A DNA stretch of 56,989 nucleotides, from positions 1-56,989 of the forward strand of contig NZ_JANYGL010000148.1 in NCBI RefSeq assembly GCF_025362435.1, written 5' to 3'. Within the stretch, counting starts at the first letter, position 1. Each line of letters opens with the position of its first letter. The notes under the pieces were generated by a model, which saw only the letters and a program-made list of their open reading frames with translations, was not told where the DNA came from and ran no database searches. The position numbers were made by a program, and so were the translations under genes. The DNA is from Polymorphobacter sp. GTDB taxonomy: Bacteria; Pseudomonadota; Alphaproteobacteria; Sphingomonadales; Sphingomonadaceae. Of the stretch, positions 45,825 through 55,071 are shown piece after piece.

Positions 45825-46556
45825 ATGACCGACGCCGCGCTGACCGTGACGCGCCTGCGCAAGAGTTTTGCGCGCGTCGCGGTCGACGACCTCGACCTCG
45901 TTATCCGCACCGGCGAACTGTACGCGCTGCTCGGCCCGAACGGCGCGGGCAAGACGACGACGCTGCGGATGGTCGCGGGGCTGCTGACGCCTGATTCAGG
46001 TGGCATCGACATCTTCGACATCGACGCGCTCGCCGACCCGATCGCGGCGAAGCGCCGGGTCGCATGGTTGCCCGACGATCCGCTCCTCTACGACAAGCTG
46101 ACCCCGCTCGAGTACCTCGAGTTTATCGCCGGCTTGTGGGGCATCGACCCCGGCCCTGCCGCGGCAAAGGCCGAGGAGCTGCTTCGCTGGCTCGACCTGT
46201 GGGACCAGCGCGATGCGCGCTGCGAGACCTTCTCGCGCGGTATGAAGCAGAAGACAGCGCTCGCCGGGGCGCTGATCCACGACCCTGCATTGCTCATTCT
46301 CGACGAGCCGCTGACCGGGCTCGATGCGGGCGCGGCGCGGCAGGTCAAGGACCTGCTCGTCGAACGCGTTGCTGCGGGGGGCACGGTGATATTGACGACG
46401 CATATCCTCGAAGTCGCCGAGCGGCTTGCCGACCGTATCGGCATCATCCGCGCTGGGCGTCTCGTTGCCGAAGGCACGCTCGACGAGCTCCGCAACCTGC
46501 GCGGCAGCGCCGATGCCAGCCTTGAGGAAATGTTCATCGCGTTGGCGGGCGAATGA
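45825..46556 (+). CDS. ABC-2 type transporter ATP-binding protein
   Basis: A 243-residue ATPase. ATG 45825 follows GGGGGAAG. Walker A GPNGAGKT (Lys43), Q-loop region LTPDSGG, signature TFSRGMKQK, Walker B LLILDEPLTGLD and a switch His in TTHILE. The SRGM form of the signature is usual for exporters of the ABC-2/DrrA group. Its stop overlaps the permease start (ATGA). Likely exports lipid, polysaccharide or drug; the substrate is unknown. Confidence 0.92.
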   Translation: MTDAALTVTRLRKSFARVAVDDLDLVIRTGELYALLGPNGAGKTTTLRMVAGLLTPDSGGIDIFDIDALADPIAAKRRVAWLPDDPLLYDKLTPLEYLEFIAGLWGIDPGPAAAKAEELLRWLDLWDQRDARCETFSRGMKQKTALAGALIHDPALLILDEPLTGLDAGAARQVKDLLVERVAAGGTVILTTHILEVAERLADRIGIIRAGRLVAEGTLDELRNLRGSADASLEEMFIALAGE

Positions 46557-48043
46557 CGCCCTTCGCGGCGGGCGGGTTCGCGTGGCTGCTCCGGCACGAA
46601 CTACGCCTCGCGCTGCGCGGCACGGGAACGCGGACGAGCTGGGTCGCGCGCAATGTCCCGAATATCCTCCTCGCGACGGTCCCGACAATCGGCGGGTGCC
46701 TCCTCGCCTGGTCGGTCCGCGACATTGGCGCCGTGCCCGACCGGCTGGCGGACGCGGTCCACGGCTATCTCGGGGTCGCGATCCTCGGACTGCTCGCGCT
46801 GATGATCTCGACGGCTTCGATCGCGGTGCTGCGGACCTTTCACGAGCGCCACGACCTCGACCTGCTGTTGTCGGCACCGCTCCCCCCGGCGCGCGTCCTC
46901 GCGGCAAAGGCGGTCGGCGTTGCGGTTACAGTCGCCGCGCCGTTCCTGTTGTTCACCTTGCCGTTCCTGCTCGCGTCGGCAGTCCTCGGGCATCCTCGCT
47001 GGCTCGGCGGAGGAGTCGTCGTCGCGGCCGACGCGATGCTGGCGACGGCGATCGCGATCGGCTTGATCGGCGTCCTGTTCAGCGCGATCGGGCCGCGGCA
47101 GGCGCGGACCGTCGCCCAACTCGGCGCGGCGCTGCTCGGCGGCTCGATCTTCATTGCATCGCAGCTCGGCAGCATCTCGCCGGCGTCGGCGCATCGCCTG
47201 TCACGTCTCCTCGCGGTGCGGTGGCCGTCGCCGCTCGACTGGCCGGCGCGCGCCGCGCTCGGCGAGGCGGTGCCGCTGCTGGCGATGGTCGCGCTCGCGG
47301 CGGTTGCGGCATGGGCCTCCGCCGCATTCGGCGCGCGCCACCTCGCGGCGTCGAGCGACACCGCCGCGCGCCGCGTCCGCGTTCGCTCGGGCCCCATCCG
47401 CTTCGCTCGCGGGCTGATGCGGGTCGTCGTCGTCAAGGAGCTGCGGCTAATCGCGCGCGATCCTGAGCTGATCACGCAGATTGCCTTGCGGCTGGTCTAC
47501 ATGATCCCGCTCGCGGCGCTGGTCCTTCGCGGCAAGCATGGCCTCGACGCCCCGGCGATCGCCGCCGCGACAACGGCATGCGCCGGGCTGCTCGCGTCGT
47601 CGCTCGCGTGGATCATCGTCTGCGCCGAGGACGCGCCCGATCTGCTCGCCGCGGCGCCCGTGGTGCGCGCCGTGATCGAGCGCGCCAAGCTCGCCGCCGC
47701 GTGCCTCGTGCCGGTCGGCGTCGCCACCGTCGCCGCGCTCGCCCTCGTGCGTGCGGCACCCTGGTCGGCAGTCGTGACGCTGGTCATGGGAGCTGTCGCG
47801 GCGCTGGCCGCGGCTTTGCTTCAGGCGTGGTTCGGCAAGCCGCAACCGCGTGCGGTTTTCCGTCGCCGCCAGTCGGGGTCGTTCGTCCTCGGGCTCGGCG
47901 AGATCGTGCTGGCGGGGGCATGGTCGGGGACCGCGGCGCTCGCGGCGCGCGGCTCGGCATGGGCGATCGCCCCGGCGCTGCTCGGCGCGATGATCATGGC
48001 CGGGGCGATCGAGGCGCGGCCGGGCGCTAAACCCGCATCATGA
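46553..48043 (+). CDS. ABC transporter permease (ABC-2 type, large)
   Basis: A 496-residue membrane protein with ten to twelve hydrophobic segments. RHELRLALRGTG at the N-terminus and VVVKELRLIARDPELITQIA mid-protein suggest a two-half arrangement, each opening with an amphipathic coupling helix. Partner of the preceding ATPase by ATGA overlap. Its stop overlaps the stop of the M14 gene on the other strand within TCATGA. Confidence 0.85.
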   Translation: MTPFAAGGFAWLLRHELRLALRGTGTRTSWVARNVPNILLATVPTIGGCLLAWSVRDIGAVPDRLADAVHGYLGVAILGLLALMISTASIAVLRTFHERHDLDLLLSAPLPPARVLAAKAVGVAVTVAAPFLLFTLPFLLASAVLGHPRWLGGGVVVAADAMLATAIAIGLIGVLFSAIGPRQARTVAQLGAALLGGSIFIASQLGSISPASAHRLSRLLAVRWPSPLDWPARAALGEAVPLLAMVALAAVAAWASAAFGARHLAASSDTAARRVRVRSGPIRFARGLMRVVVVKELRLIARDPELITQIALRLVYMIPLAALVLRGKHGLDAPAIAAATTACAGLLASSLAWIIVCAEDAPDLLAAAPVVRAVIERAKLAAACLVPVGVATVAALALVRAAPWSAVVTLVMGAVAALAAALLQAWFGKPQPRAVFRRRQSGSFVLGLGEIVLAGAWSGTAALAARGSAWAIAPALLGAMIMAGAIEARPGAKPAS

Positions 48044-50836
48044 TCCGCGGTGCGCCTCGCCCGGGCCGGCGAAGATGCCGTTGAACAGGAACTTGAAGGT
48101 CGCATACGGCTGACCGCGCTGCGTGACCTCGCCGCCGAGCAGATAGACGCGGCCGCGACCGACCGTGGCATCGACGATGCTGGCGTTGCCGTTCAACAGC
48201 TTCTGGCCCCACGCCCAGCCCGACACCAGCGGGTCGTCGTTGTAATAGCTTGCAACCTGATGGACCGTCGTTCCGGCCGTCAGGCTGAAGACGGGATTAT
48301 TATTGTAGAACATGTTGACGGTTTCGGGGACGCCATAGGCGAGCGGGTCGGCGACATCGACCTTGACCGTGACGATCGATCCCGGAACGTAGAACTTGCT
48401 CGACGAGATCGGCTTGTCCTTGCCGTCGGTCCCGGCGGTGACGAGGATGTTCTTCACTGGCACGCCGAGCGCGGGGCCGATCCGTGACGCATCTCCGACG
48501 GCGATAACCGTGCCCCCCGCGCTGGCGAAGCTGGCGATCGCCGGATAGGTCCGGTCGGCGGTGATCCGGCCGAGCGAGGCGTGGTATTCGGCGGGGATGT
48601 CCCCCGGCTTGGGCTGGTCACGCCCGCCGCCCTCCTCGCGCCCGAGGACGTCGCTCTGGAGGATCAGGACGTCGTACTTGCGGTTGAGGCCGCCCTTGTC
48701 GAGCTCCTGCGGGTAGACCCGGGTGTAGGGAAATTCGAACTGGTCGAACAGCCAGCGGGTCCAGCCCGACGCCATCGACCCGCCATAGACGTCGACCAGC
48801 CCGATCCGCGCCGCCTTGACCGTGATCGTCTCACCGGCCGGCTTCGCGTCGACGGCATAGGCATCGATCCCGAGCGGACCGATGCTCTGGGTGACGATCG
48901 CCTTCGCCCGCGCCGACCCCGGGATCCACAGCGCACCGGGGGCGAGGGTCGCCCCGGCAACCGTCGTCGGAGCTTTGAGCCAGAACACCGGCAGGCGCGC
49001 CTTGAGCAGGCGGTTCGACAAGGTGAAGCTGTTGTTCGTCGCGTGGCTGACGACGAACCCGGCGCGCCCCTCCCCGACGATATGGCCTGCAGGCGGCGTG
49101 TCGATCACGTCGGGGACGACCGGAAACGTCGGCGCGAAGGGCTCGAGCACGCGGTCGAAGCGGACGTTCATCTGCAGCGCCAGCGTGTAGCCGGTGACGT
49201 CGTACGGCCTGATCGGCGGACCGCCGGGATAGGCGAAGTCCTGCGGGTGGTCCTGCGGCTCGAACATGTCGAGGACATGCGGGCGGAACGCCTGGTCGGT
49301 CCGCACGACGAACGACCCCGCCGGATAGGTCGCTCCGCCAGAGTTGAACGGCGCGTCGGCGCGCTCGACTTCGATCCCGGTCTTGATCAACGCGTTGAGG
49401 AACTTGATCGTCGTCGGCAGGTCGGGCTGGCGGTCGCCGGGGATGATGTAGGCGCGGGGAGCGCGCGTCGCCGGGTCGTGGAGGACCGTCTGGTACAGGC
49501 TCGTCGGGACGACATCGCGGCTGGCGTTCCCGGTCGATGCGTCGAGCGGCGCGCCGTTCTGCCCGGTCTTGATCGCCGCCGCCGCAGTCTTCATCGCCTC
49601 GATCCGCTTCGGCGTGACGATCCAGCTGTCGGTGCTGCCTTTGGCGATCTCGTTGCGCCCCATGATGTAGCGATTGAACAGCACGGTCTCGCGATACCGC
49701 GACGCATAGTCGAGGATCGCCCGGTCCATCTCCTTCATGTAGTCGAGCGATTGCTGGAAGTGCCATTTCTGCGGCGCGATCGGCATGACCTCGTCCTCGC
49801 GCGCCAATTGGTTCGACGGCACCAGCGGGATGTCCATCGGCGTCGGATTGCCGATGATCTCGGTCAGGATGCCGATCTGGTTGTGGAAATAGCCGATCGT
49901 CCGGACGCCGCCGTTGAACCACGTCGAATATGGCGCGCCCGACCGCATCACCGACCCGCCCTTGCCCTGCGCGACGAGCCGCGCGTGCATCATCCCGCCG
50001 ACGATATCGGTCTGGTTGATCACCAGCGGCTCGTTGTTGAAGTTGTACGGATCGCGGAACGGCGGGATGAAGACGACGGCGCCGAGCGGACCGGTCTGAT
50101 GCTGGTTGTACAGGATCTGCGGAAACCATTCGCGATACGCCGCGCGGTTCATGTTGGTCGTCTCGGGCTGGGTCGAGGCGAAGCTGTCGCGATTGTCGTC
50201 GTGGCCGATATACTTCTGGTACAGCACCGGGATCGTATCGGTGGCGCGCTTCGCCGGGTCGGTCGGACGCATGTACCAGTTCGCCACGAGATCGAGCCCG
50301 TCGGGGTTGGCGAAGACGAACAGCATGACGTCATCGCCGAGCAGCCGCAGCGTCTCGGGGTCGTTGCGCGTCAGCATCTCGTGGATCATCTCGATATGCG
50401 ACTGCGCCGGCACGACCTCGGTCGCGTGCAGCCCGGCGTCCATCCAGACGACGGCACGCCCCTCGGTCGCCAGTCTGTGCGCCTCGTCGTCAGTCAGCCC
50501 CTTGGCGAGCGCCAGCTTGCGCGAAATCTCGCGAAGGCGATCGAGGTTGCGGATGTTCTCGGGCGACGAGATGATCGCCATGAGCTGGTCGCGACCCTCG
50601 GCGGTCTTGCCGATGCTGACCAGCTTCATGCGGTCGCTCTCACCGGCGATCTGGTGGAGCCACGTCGAAATCTGGGTGTAGTTGGCGAGGAAATAATCGG
50701 CGCCGGGCTGGACTTTGAGTACCACCGCTGGATCGGTGATCGTCGCAGTCGTGGGGACGGCGTCGGTCGCGCTGGCCGCAACCGCTATCGCCGACAGCGC
50801 CACCGCGAGAAGAGTGCCGCCCAGATGTCGACGCAT
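48038..50836 (-). CDS. M14 family metallocarboxypeptidase-like exported protein
   Basis: A 932-residue exported enzyme with a signal peptide (to about residue 24, SATDA). The M14 domain covers about residues 45-380: DAGLHATE gives zinc ligands His137 and Glu140, NQHQTG gives His246, and GILTEIIGNP is the region of the catalytic Glu. The remaining 550 residues include a glutamine-amidotransferase-like segment (GLVDVYGGSMASGWTRWLF, DVLILQSDV), as in other large M14 proteins. It would trim C-terminal residues from peptides. Other exported peptidases in the window (M61, S9) suggest a peptide diet. Confidence 0.88.
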   Translation of the reverse strand: MRRHLGGTLLAVALSAIAVAASATDAVPTTATITDPAVVLKVQPGADYFLANYTQISTWLHQIAGESDRMKLVSIGKTAEGRDQLMAIISSPENIRNLDRLREISRKLALAKGLTDDEAHRLATEGRAVVWMDAGLHATEVVPAQSHIEMIHEMLTRNDPETLRLLGDDVMLFVFANPDGLDLVANWYMRPTDPAKRATDTIPVLYQKYIGHDDNRDSFASTQPETTNMNRAAYREWFPQILYNQHQTGPLGAVVFIPPFRDPYNFNNEPLVINQTDIVGGMMHARLVAQGKGGSVMRSGAPYSTWFNGGVRTIGYFHNQIGILTEIIGNPTPMDIPLVPSNQLAREDEVMPIAPQKWHFQQSLDYMKEMDRAILDYASRYRETVLFNRYIMGRNEIAKGSTDSWIVTPKRIEAMKTAAAAIKTGQNGAPLDASTGNASRDVVPTSLYQTVLHDPATRAPRAYIIPGDRQPDLPTTIKFLNALIKTGIEVERADAPFNSGGATYPAGSFVVRTDQAFRPHVLDMFEPQDHPQDFAYPGGPPIRPYDVTGYTLALQMNVRFDRVLEPFAPTFPVVPDVIDTPPAGHIVGEGRAGFVVSHATNNSFTLSNRLLKARLPVFWLKAPTTVAGATLAPGALWIPGSARAKAIVTQSIGPLGIDAYAVDAKPAGETITVKAARIGLVDVYGGSMASGWTRWLFDQFEFPYTRVYPQELDKGGLNRKYDVLILQSDVLGREEGGGRDQPKPGDIPAEYHASLGRITADRTYPAIASFASAGGTVIAVGDASRIGPALGVPVKNILVTAGTDGKDKPISSSKFYVPGSIVTVKVDVADPLAYGVPETVNMFYNNNPVFSLTAGTTVHQVASYYNDDPLVSGWAWGQKLLNGNASIVDATVGRGRVYLLGGEVTQRGQPYATFKFLFNGIFAGPGEAHRGS

Positions 50837-50962
50837 ACGAACCCCTGATCAACGCACTGTCGCTTCGGGCGACGACGCAGGCGACAGACTGCGCGATTAA
50901 CGGCGCGGACAAAAGGCCTCGTCGAAATATGCCACCACAACGGCGGCGAAGGCTCGTCCGGG

Positions 50963-51229
50963 CTAGTGTTCGACGCTGAACATCTGCGCGACGACCGCGA
51001 CCTGCGTTCGGTTCCGCACGTTCAATTTGCGCATCAGGATCGTCATGTGCGCCTTGACCGTCGCCTCGGCGACCCCGAGGTCGAAGGCAATCTGCTTATT
51101 GAGCCGTCCCGAATGCACGCCGTCGAGAACCTTGCGCTGCGTCGGCGTCAGGTGGACGCGCTCACCCTGCACGTCGCGAACGCGATTTGCGCCAGAAGCC
51201 GCCGTGGCGTCGGTCCGGATAGCTATCAA
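50963..51229 (-). CDS. Mini LuxR-type DNA-binding protein (HTH only)
   Basis: An 88-residue protein with only the GerE/LuxR helix-turn-helix: LTPTQRKVLDGVHSGRLNKQ and IAFDLGVAEATVKAHMT (turn and recognition helix). No receiver or autoinducer domain is encoded, and the upstream 258 bases cannot hold one. The TTG start at 51229 has AAGGGGAGAG five bases before it, far better than the TTG at 51322 that would give 119 residues. It may be a stripped response-regulator output domain. It is divergent from the gluconate locus. Target unknown. Confidence 0.75.
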   Translation of the reverse strand: MIAIRTDATAASGANRVRDVQGERVHLTPTQRKVLDGVHSGRLNKQIAFDLGVAEATVKAHMTILMRKLNVRNRTQVAVVAQMFSVEH

Positions 51230-51399
51230 GTCGACTCTCCCCTTGCTGCGCGTCGGAACGCGCTCGTTTCGCCGTCGGCTTGGACCGATCTCGTAGCGCG
51301 GCGCGAATCGCCGTGACGGCAACGTACTGGAAGTTGTTGGACAGACTCAAGCGGCAAAGCGGCTTTTTTGGTTAGATACCGCTTATTTTTCAATTTTCG

Positions 51400-51471
51400 T
51401 TGGCGATCTATGGAATGCTGTCCTACTAGTCTTGCCGAAACGATACTGCGGGACCAGGCGCCTGGTGACCA
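51400..51471 (+). promoter_or_regulatory. Candidate promoter and FadR-type operator of the gluconate locus
   Basis: A weak -35/-10 pair is TTGGCG (51400-51405) and TACTAG (51424-51429), spacing 18. Directly after it lies a perfect palindrome ACCAGGCGCCTGGT (51453-51466) that overlaps TGGTGACCA (51463-51471). The latter fits the TnGT-N(0-3)-ACnA operator form of FadR-subfamily GntR regulators, one of which is encoded at 52965. This would give gluconate-responsive repression. Confidence 0.45.
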
Positions 51472-51497
51472 CGCGGTGCGATCGAAGGGGGAGAGCC

Positions 51498-51584
51498 GTG
51501 GGTAGCAAAGACAATCGGTCGAGCCGTTTCCTGGGACGTCCAGACGCGCCCAACCTGCGAGACACCTCGGGGACGATCCGATGA
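51498..51584 (+). CDS. 28-residue leader ORF coupled to gntP
   Basis: A GTG codon with a very strong GGGGGAGAG ribosome site 2-10 bases before it opens a frame beginning MGSKDNRSSRFL and ending with TGA that overlaps the permease ATG (ATGA at 51581). The peptide is basic and hydrophilic with no membrane segment. The permease itself has a weak site, so this ORF may serve as a translational on-ramp or as a real small protein. Confidence 0.4.
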   Translation: MGSKDNRSSRFLGRPDAPNLRDTSGTIR

Positions 51585-52927
51585 TCGAGGCCGACGCACG
51601 GCTGATCGTTGCCGCGATCGCCGGTATCGCTTTGTCGGTGATCCTCGTCGTGAAGGGCCGACTCCATCCCTTCGTCGCGCTGTTGTGCGGCGCCTTCGCG
51701 GTCGGGCTGCTGTCCGGTATGCCGATTGCGGTGACTTCGAAGGCCGTCCAAAAGGGCGTCGGCGACATCCTTGGCGGAACCGGGCTGGTCGTCGCGCTCG
51801 GGCTGGCGCTCGGCGCGATGCTGCAGCTTTCGGACGGAGCGGGCGGCCTTGCGCGCGCAGCGCTCAAGGCTTCAGGGGTCACCGGAGCGCCGTTCGCCGC
51901 GCTGATCGCCGGCCTCGTCATCGGCCTGCCGCTGTTCTTCGAAACCGGGCTGGTCCTGCTGCTCCCGATCGTCGCCACTGCCGCCGCTGCGCTTCCGGCC
52001 AAGGGCAAAGGCGACGAGGCGAAACTCTCGCTGATGCTGTGCGCAATCGCCGGCCTCGCCGTCGTCCACGCGCTGGTGCCGCCCCACCCAGGGCCGCTGC
52101 TCGCGGTCGACGCCCTGCACGCGAACCTTGCACGGACGATCGGCTATGGCCTGCTGGTCGGAATCCCAACTGCGATCATTGCCGGGCCGATCTTGTCGAT
52201 ATTCACGGCGCGCGGCGTAAAGATCGCGCCGCCGGTCCTCGCGGCGGTCAAGCTCGACGTCCCCGACCCCGGCGTCGGCCGCGCGCTGATCGTCATCCTG
52301 ATGCCCGTTGTGCTGATCGCCGCGGGACAGGTAGAGGCGCTGTTGCCGAAGTCGGTGGCACCGAGTTTCGCGTGGCTCGGCGTCGCCAGCAATCCGGTGC
52401 TCGCGCTGCTGATCGCGTGCCTTGCGGCGCTGCCGCTGCTGTTCGGCCGCCGGCTGTTCGAGCCCCGGGTCCAGGACGCGGTATGGGCCGAGGCGATGGT
52501 CCCGGCGGGGACGATCCTGCTCGCGATCGGCGCCGGCGGCGCGCTCAAGCAGGTGCTTGTGCAGGCGGGCATCTCCGACCTGCTCGCGCGCACCGCCAGC
52601 CACGGCGCGCTGTCGCCTTTGCTTGTTGCTTGGCTCGTCGCGGCGGCGATCCGGCTGTCGATCGGCTCGGCCACCGTCGCGACGATCACGACCGCCGGGA
52701 TCATGCCGGCGCTGGTGGTCAGCTCGGGGGTGTCGCCCGAATGGACCGTGCTAGCGATCGGCGCGGGATCGGTGTTCTTCAGCCACGTCAACGATCCCGG
52801 CTTCTGGCTGGTGAAGAGCTATCTCGGGACCGACATGCCGGGCACCTTCCGCACCTGGTCGCTGCTCGAAACCGCGGTGTCGATAGTGGGATTGGCGTTT
52901 ATTCTGATTGCCAGTCACTTCCTGTAA
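51581..52927 (+). CDS. gntP: GntP family gluconate:H+ symporter
   Basis: A 448-residue inner-membrane permease with about 12-13 segments. LPLFFETGLVLLLPIV, ALVPPHPGPLLA and FFSHVNDPGFWLVK are hallmark GntP loops. It imports gluconate or a related sugar acid. The start overlaps the leader ORF stop. A FadR-type regulator follows after 37 bases, and gluconokinase lies in the same neighbourhood on the other strand. Confidence 0.95.
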   Translation: MIEADARLIVAAIAGIALSVILVVKGRLHPFVALLCGAFAVGLLSGMPIAVTSKAVQKGVGDILGGTGLVVALGLALGAMLQLSDGAGGLARAALKASGVTGAPFAALIAGLVIGLPLFFETGLVLLLPIVATAAAALPAKGKGDEAKLSLMLCAIAGLAVVHALVPPHPGPLLAVDALHANLARTIGYGLLVGIPTAIIAGPILSIFTARGVKIAPPVLAAVKLDVPDPGVGRALIVILMPVVLIAAGQVEALLPKSVAPSFAWLGVASNPVLALLIACLAALPLLFGRRLFEPRVQDAVWAEAMVPAGTILLAIGAGGALKQVLVQAGISDLLARTASHGALSPLLVAWLVAAAIRLSIGSATVATITTAGIMPALVVSSGVSPEWTVLAIGAGSVFFSHVNDPGFWLVKSYLGTDMPGTFRTWSLLETAVSIVGLAFILIASHFL

Positions 52928-52964
52928 GGGTCGTAGCGATGCGAGCGACAGACGGGAATTCGAC

Positions 52965-53651
52965 ATGACCGTGCAGCGGCTCGCCGACAAAGCCTATTCG
53001 GGGATCGTCGAGATCATCAAGGCGGACAGCCTCGACGTCGGCGACCGCCTGCCATCGGAGTCGCGCCTTGCCGAGCTTTTCGGCATCTCGCGGACAATCG
53101 TCCGCGAGGCACTGGTCCGCCTCGCCTCGGACGGCATCACCGAGGCGCGGCGAGGAGCCGGGTCGTTCGTCAAGAGCCGCCCGTCGGACCGGCTGATGAC
53201 CTTCCTGCCGATGGCGGAGCTATCGTCGACGCTCGGCAGCTACGAGGTTCGCTTTGTCCTCGAGGCGGAGGCGGCGCGGCTCGCCGCGGCACGGCGATCG
53301 CCCGAGGAAATGGCCGAGATCCAGTTCGCCCTCGACCAGTTGCGCGCGGCGATGCTGTCGAACGAAACCGCCGATGCCGAGGATATGGAACTGCACCGGC
53401 GCATCGTCGCCGCCACCGCCAACCCCGCCTTCACCCTCGCCTTCGATGCGCTGACCGGCGACATCGAGCGGGTCATGCGCGCCGGGGTCGACATCTCGCG
53501 CTCGCGCCCGCCGCACGTCCTCGGCGCGATGCTGCGCGAACACGAGATGATCGTCGAGGCGATCCGGGCGCAGGATTGCGACGGCGCCGCGCTGGCGATG
53601 CGCTGGCACCTTTGGGAAGGGCGCAAGCGGCTGATGCCGGGCGAACTCTAA
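52965..53651 (+). CDS. GntR/FadR family transcriptional regulator
   Basis: A 228-residue regulator. Winged-helix domain in the first 70 residues (GDRLPSESRLAELFGISRTI and VREALVRLASDGI). The FCD effector domain, about 95-215, shows RFVLEAEAARLAAARR and the metal/ligand acids and His in DMELHRRI and REHEMIVEAI. It probably binds gluconate or a phosphorylated derivative and represses the permease operon. ATG 52965 has GGGAA upstream. It overlaps the esterase stop by 4 bases. Confidence 0.9.
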   Translation: MTVQRLADKAYSGIVEIIKADSLDVGDRLPSESRLAELFGISRTIVREALVRLASDGITEARRGAGSFVKSRPSDRLMTFLPMAELSSTLGSYEVRFVLEAEAARLAAARRSPEEMAEIQFALDQLRAAMLSNETADAEDMELHRRIVAATANPAFTLAFDALTGDIERVMRAGVDISRSRPPHVLGAMLREHEMIVEAIRAQDCDGAALAMRWHLWEGRKRLMPGEL

Positions 53652-54541
53652 TAGTTGCCGGGCGTCGGCTTGCTGCCGCCCCCGGGTCGAAGCCAGCCGC
53701 CGTCCGCCAGCCAGTCGGCGAGCCGGTCGGGCCAGTGCGCGACGCCGAGCCGCTCCGAATGCATCCCGACGTTGAAGGCGTGGTCGGTGTCGGCGAACAG
53801 GTGCATCTCGACCGAGACGCCCGCCGTCCGCAGCTGCTGGTAGAGCGTCAGCACCGGCATCGCGCAGCACTGGTCGAGCGTACCCGCCACCATGAACGCA
53901 GGGGGCGCACCCGCCGCCGCGGGCGCGGGAATGCCGAGGGGGCCGGGATAGACCAGCACCTGGAAGTCGGGGCGGGCACTGAGGCGGTCGATCGCGTCGG
54001 CGTTGGCCGGCGTCGCCGGAGCGGGCGCATCGGCGACCATCGACACCACTTCCCCGCCGGCCGAAAAGCCCATCAACCCGAGGCGTCGGGGATCGACGCC
54101 GTACTCCGCTGCATGCGCGCGGACCCAGCGGACCGCGCGGCGCGCGTCGGCGGCGGCATCGCGGGCGATGTCGTACTTCGAGCCTTCTTCGCGGGCGAGG
54201 CGGTACTTGAGGACGAAGGCGGTGACGCCGAAGCGGTTGAGCGTCCGCGCCGGCATGACGCCCTCGTTGATCCAGACGAGCATGCGATGCCCGCCGCCCG
54301 GGATGACGATCACCGCCGCGCCGTTGGCGTGCGCGGGGTCGGCACGGAACACCGTCAGCGACGGCTGGTGGATGTTGCGGACATAGGTGTTCTCGACGAT
54401 TTCGGGCTCGGCGCGGCGCTGTTCGGACCCGGGAGCTCCCTGTGTCCACAGCGGTATCGACACCGGGCGGGCGGCTTCCTGCGCGCCGGCGCGGCTGGCG
54501 AACGCCAGCAGGGCGACTATCCAGAGACGCTTGATCGTCAT
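53648..54541 (-). CDS. Exported alpha/beta hydrolase, acetyl-esterase-like
   Basis: A 297-residue exported enzyme. Signal peptide MTIKRLWIVALLAFASRAGA to about residue 22. VIPGGGHRMLV forms the oxyanion region, MGFSAGGE carries the nucleophile Ser, GTLDQCC the Asp and DTDHAFNVG the His. Looks like an acetyl-xylan-type or carbohydrate esterase. Its ATG overlaps the gluconokinase stop (ATGA), so kinase and esterase are one operon. It would deacetylate oligosaccharides in the periplasm. Confidence 0.88.
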   Translation of the reverse strand: MTIKRLWIVALLAFASRAGAQEAARPVSIPLWTQGAPGSEQRRAEPEIVENTYVRNIHQPSLTVFRADPAHANGAAVIVIPGGGHRMLVWINEGVMPARTLNRFGVTAFVLKYRLAREEGSKYDIARDAAADARRAVRWVRAHAAEYGVDPRRLGLMGFSAGGEVVSMVADAPAPATPANADAIDRLSARPDFQVLVYPGPLGIPAPAAAGAPPAFMVAGTLDQCCAMPVLTLYQQLRTAGVSVEMHLFADTDHAFNVGMHSERLGVAHWPDRLADWLADGGWLRPGGGSKPTPGNY

Positions 54542-55071
54542 GCTCGACTCCGTTGCAAGGGCAGCGCCGCGACCGGAAACGCGAGCCATTCGAGGGCGAT
54601 ACGCGCCAGCGCATCGGGCGGCGTGGCGGTGTCGAGCGTCAGCGCCGCCTCGTCGTCCGCCGGCCGCTCGAGGATGGCAAGCTGGCTCGCGAGCAGGCTC
54701 GGCGGCATATAATGGCCAGCACGTTCGCTCAGCCGCTCGCGCAGCGTGTCGCCATCGGCATCGAGCAGCATGAACCGCATCGGCACCGCGACGCACCCCG
54801 CCAGCCGGTCGCGATAGACGCGCTTGAGCGCCGAACACGCCACGACCACGACGCCGTTCGCCGACACCTCCGCCGCCAGCGCCGTGCCGATCCGGTCGAG
54901 CCACGGCCAGCGGTCGTGGTCGCCGAGCGGCTGCCCCGAACGCATCATCGCGATCGCCGCAGCGTCATGATACGCGTCGCCCTCGACGAAACTGCATCCC
55001 AACCGCGCAGCGAGCAACGCGCCGAGCGTCGACTTGCCACTGCCGCTGACGCCCATGACGACGATCGCCAT
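54538..55071 (-). CDS. gntK: Gluconokinase
   Basis: A 177-residue kinase, the usual length. MGVSGSGKST (Lys13) is the P-loop. EGDAYHDAAAIAMMRSGQPL and ACSALKRVYRD match the GntK family. It makes 6-phosphogluconate. The start at ATG 55069-55071 is chosen because it puts the P-loop at the normal position. An in-frame ATG at 55147-55149 would add 26 residues; neither has a good ribosome site. Next to gntP and a FadR-type regulator, it completes a gluconate catabolic set. Confidence 0.93.
   Translation of the reverse strand: MAIVVMGVSGSGKSTLGALLAARLGCSFVEGDAYHDAAAIAMMRSGQPLGDHDRWPWLDRIGTALAAEVSANGVVVVACSALKRVYRDRLAGCVAVPMRFMLLDADGDTLRERLSERAGHYMPPSLLASQLAILERPADDEAALTLDTATPPDALARIALEWLAFPVAALPLQRSRA

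Noticed and set aside
51230-51322. N-terminal extension of the mini LuxR protein to a TTG at 51322
   Set aside because: The extra 31 residues are Arg-rich with no fold, and the TTG at 51229 has a much better ribosome site.
51417-51426. GCTGTCCTAC, also at the start of both dispersed repeats (793 and 32110)
   Set aside because: Only ten bases match and nothing else of the repeat is present here. It may be chance or a common short motif.
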